Of a stretch of 16,430 bases of DNA, positions 15,271 to 16,430 are shown piece by piece. Source of the DNA: Chloracidobacterium sp. UBA7659 (GTDB taxonomy: Bacteria; Acidobacteriota; Blastocatellia; Pyrinomonadales; Pyrinomonadaceae); the NCBI GenBank assembly GCA_002483395.1, contig DLHV01000014.1, forward strand, positions 12,551-28,980, read 5' to 3'. The notes beneath the pieces were generated by a model. It was not told where the DNA came from and did no database searches. It saw only the letters and a program-made list of their open reading frames with translations. Every line of letters starts with the position of its first letter. Position 1 is the stretch's first letter. A program made the translations under genes and the position numbers.

Positions 15271-15310
15271 TTGTTTCGCATCGGTACTTCCAGCGGATCG
15301 GATGAAACAA
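15271..15310. promoter_or_regulatory. Candidate upstream activator site for the sigma-54 promoter
   Basis: TTGTTTC (15271-15277) and GAAACAA (15304-15310) form an inverted repeat centred about 50 bases before the -24 box. A related GAAACCGCATC begins at 15245. Sigma-54 promoters need an enhancer-binding protein bound upstream, and symmetric sites at this sort of distance are usual. The pairing is visible; the role is inferred and no activator gene is in the window. Confidence 0.4.
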
Positions 15311-15337
15311 AACAAACAAATTAAAGGGGTTATGGCG

Positions 15338-15352
15338 TGGCACGAGGGTTGC
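15338..15352 (+). promoter_or_regulatory. Sigma-54 (RpoN) -24/-12 promoter
   Basis: TGGCACGAGGGTTGC matches the RpoN consensus TGGCACG-N4-TTGC at every fixed position, with ten bases between the invariant GG (15339-15340) and GC (15351-15352). Transcription would begin near 15364 and read through a 34-base leader with AAGGA to the ATG at 15398. No competing sigma-70 boxes stand out. Confidence 0.8.
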
Positions 15353-15397
15353 GATCTGAAATTCTAACCAGAGAGATCGGCCTTTAGGGGGAAGGAA

Positions 15398-15610
15398 ATG
15401 TCTAAACAAGTGATTACGATCGACGGCCAGGATACGGTGGTCAGAAAAGATACGGCCAAGGCATTCCGCGGGGTACATTGGGCTTTATTGAGTTTGGCCG
15501 CATTCATACTAATTGCGGCACTGCTCTTTTTCGGCGGTTTTTTGAAGCTCGTTTCGGACGGAAAATTAGACAACAATCCGCCGGATGCCCAGCGCGGTAC
15601 CGGTGGATAA
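15398..15610 (+). CDS. Small single-span membrane protein, unknown function
   Basis: A 70-residue protein. The hydrophilic N-terminus (about residues 1-27, with DGQDTVVRKDTAK) is followed by one membrane helix at about 28-49 (WALLSLAAFILIAALLFFGGF) and a short polar tail rich in N, P and G. More positive charge lies before the helix (K16, K21, R24), suggesting an N-in, C-out topology. A strong Shine-Dalgarno region (GGGGGAAGGA) precedes the ATG. The gene stands alone between a near-perfect sigma-54 promoter and an intrinsic terminator, so it is a one-gene transcription unit. I do not recognise the family. A role in envelope stress or surface assembly would fit RpoN control but is speculation. 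Confidence 0.75.
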   Translation: MSKQVITIDGQDTVVRKDTAKAFRGVHWALLSLAAFILIAALLFFGGFLKLVSDGKLDNNPPDAQRGTGG

Positions 15611-15690
15611 AGATTTTCTGCATCGTTACAATCTTTACAAAGGGGGTAACCAGTAAGGGGGAATTGTAGCGATCTTGTCCTTGTGACCTG

Positions 15691-15719
15691 AGGCGTTTTT
15701 GAAAAAGAACGCCTTTTTT
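15691..15719 (+). terminator. Rho-independent terminator
   Basis: AGGCGTT (15691-15697) pairs with AACGCCT (15708-15714); extra T/A pairs extend it inward. It is followed by a run of six T. It lies about 80 bases after the small membrane protein gene and before tsaD, closing the sigma-54 unit. The run of A inside the loop gives it little strength in the opposite direction. Confidence 0.9.
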
Positions 15720-15782
15720 GCTTTTGCCGCAGTCTTTCCGTCGCCCTTGCCTATGCGCCTGCCATCGTCTTACTCTTAATGA

Positions 15783-16430
15783 ATGCTGATTCTCGGGATT
15801 GAAAGTTCATGTGACGAAACGGCCGCTGCCATTGTACGGGATCGACGCGAAATTTTGTCGTCGGAGATTTCGTCACAGATCGATACGCACCGTCCCTTCG
15901 GCGGCGTCGTTCCCGAGATTGCATCGCGTGAGCATCTTGCGAAGATCGAGCCGATCGTGATGGCAGCGATTTCAAATGCAGGGATCGAACTCAGAGAGAT
16001 CGATGCGGTCGCCGTTACACAAGGGCCGGGACTCATCGGGTCTTTGCTTGTCGGCGTGTGTTATGGCAAAGCCCTTGCTTTTGGCCTCGGCATTCCATGC
16101 ATCGGCGTCAATCATATTGAAGGCCACGTTTACTCGGTCGTCTTCGAAAATCCGCCGATCGAATATCCCGCTCTGGCCTTGATCGTTTCGGGCGGCCATA
16201 CGAATTTGTTCCATGTTCCCGAAGAAGGCGTGTATAAGGTTGTTTCGCGCACGCGAGACGATGCGGCGGGCGAGGCGTTCGATAAGGTTGCCAAAATGCT
16301 TGGCCTCGGATATCCAGGTGGGCCAATTATAGAGCAAATTGCGAAAGAGGGCGACCCCGCAAAAATAAAGTTTTCACTGGCAAAGATATCTGACGGCCGA
16401 CCGGACTTCAGCTTTAGCGGGTTAAAAACT
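15783..16430 (+). CDS. tsaD: tRNA N6-adenosine threonylcarbamoyltransferase, TsaD (3' truncated by window edge)
   Basis: The first 216 residues of TsaD (YgjD/Gcp), the ASKHA-fold subunit that, with TsaB and TsaE, moves the threonylcarbamoyl group from TC-AMP to A37 of tRNAs reading ANN codons. Family signatures in order: [18 protein letters not shown] at the start; [14 protein letters not shown] (38-51); [13 protein letters not shown]; the metal-binding pair H111 and H115 in [16 protein letters not shown] (about 133-142); [23 protein letters not shown]; and FSFSGLKT at the edge. The start is fixed: the ATG at 15783 is directly preceded in frame by TGA. No Shine-Dalgarno sequence is evident. 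An overlapping ATG at 15779 is out of frame. All residues visible are as expected, so the gene is probably intact beyond the window. Confidence 0.97.
   Translation, partial: MLILGIESSCDETAAAIVRDRREILSSEISSQIDTHRPFGGVVPEIASREHLAKIEPIVMAAISNAGIELREIDAVAVTQGPGLIGSLLVGVCYGKALAFGLGIPCIGVNHIEGHVYSVVFENPPIEYPALALIVSGGHTNLFHVPEEGVYKVVSRTRDDAAGEAFDKVAKMLGLGYPGGPIIEQIAKEGDPAKIKFSLAKISDGRPDFSFSGLKT

Overview
The window is about 16.4 kb of moderate-GC bacterial chromosome. It most resembles Acidobacteriota, probably Blastocatellia/Pyrinomonadaceae. This rests on the Acidobacteria-type VWA protein at the left edge, the secreted FG-GAP protein with its GG-rich N-terminal motif, the huge secreted NSFFG/NGGTG repeat protein, and the abundant short palindromic intergenic repeats. 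Assignment below phylum is inference.

Layout. 1-840: 3' part of a VWA protein. 837-1467 (minus): a vapBC-type toxin-antitoxin pair whose last codons overlap the VWA stop. 1534-2709: phosphopentomutase (deoB), divergent from vapB and sharing a 66-bp intergenic region that holds an inverted repeat and a plausible promoter. 2710-4116: a gene-poor, repeat-rich stretch with three copies of a REP-like palindromic element, a row of short hairpins, a 9-bp tandem repeat, a lone MqsA/YgiT-type zinc-finger gene and one doubtful small ORF. 4117-5219: a DNA methyltransferase-Mrr nuclease fusion gene broken by an internal deletion. 5232-6389: a GAF-GGDEF diguanylate cyclase. 6442-8211: an exported DUF885 metallopeptidase-like protein.

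8226-14902 (minus): a probable two-gene secreted-protein operon. First comes a 1850-residue modular repeat protein, then a 352-residue FG-GAP/VCBS-type beta-propeller protein. This third of the window is the most unusual part. The large protein combines 17-residue NSFFG repeats, nine NGGTG modules and four VRVPGNL modules, three of the NGGTG modules being exact 285-bp tandem units.

14903-15397 is a regulatory region with long inverted repeats and a near-consensus sigma-54 promoter. The promoter reads into a 70-codon single-membrane-span protein gene closed by a strong terminator at 15691-15719. The window ends inside tsaD (tRNA threonylcarbamoyladenosine synthase subunit).

Housekeeping genes (deoB, tsaD) thus flank accessory material: toxin-antitoxin, decayed restriction-modification, repeats and secreted surface proteins. 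I see no tRNA, rRNA, CRISPR array, transposase or phage structural gene. No complete new defence system is evident. The best candidates for novelty are the giant repeat protein with its partner, and the sigma-54-controlled small membrane protein.
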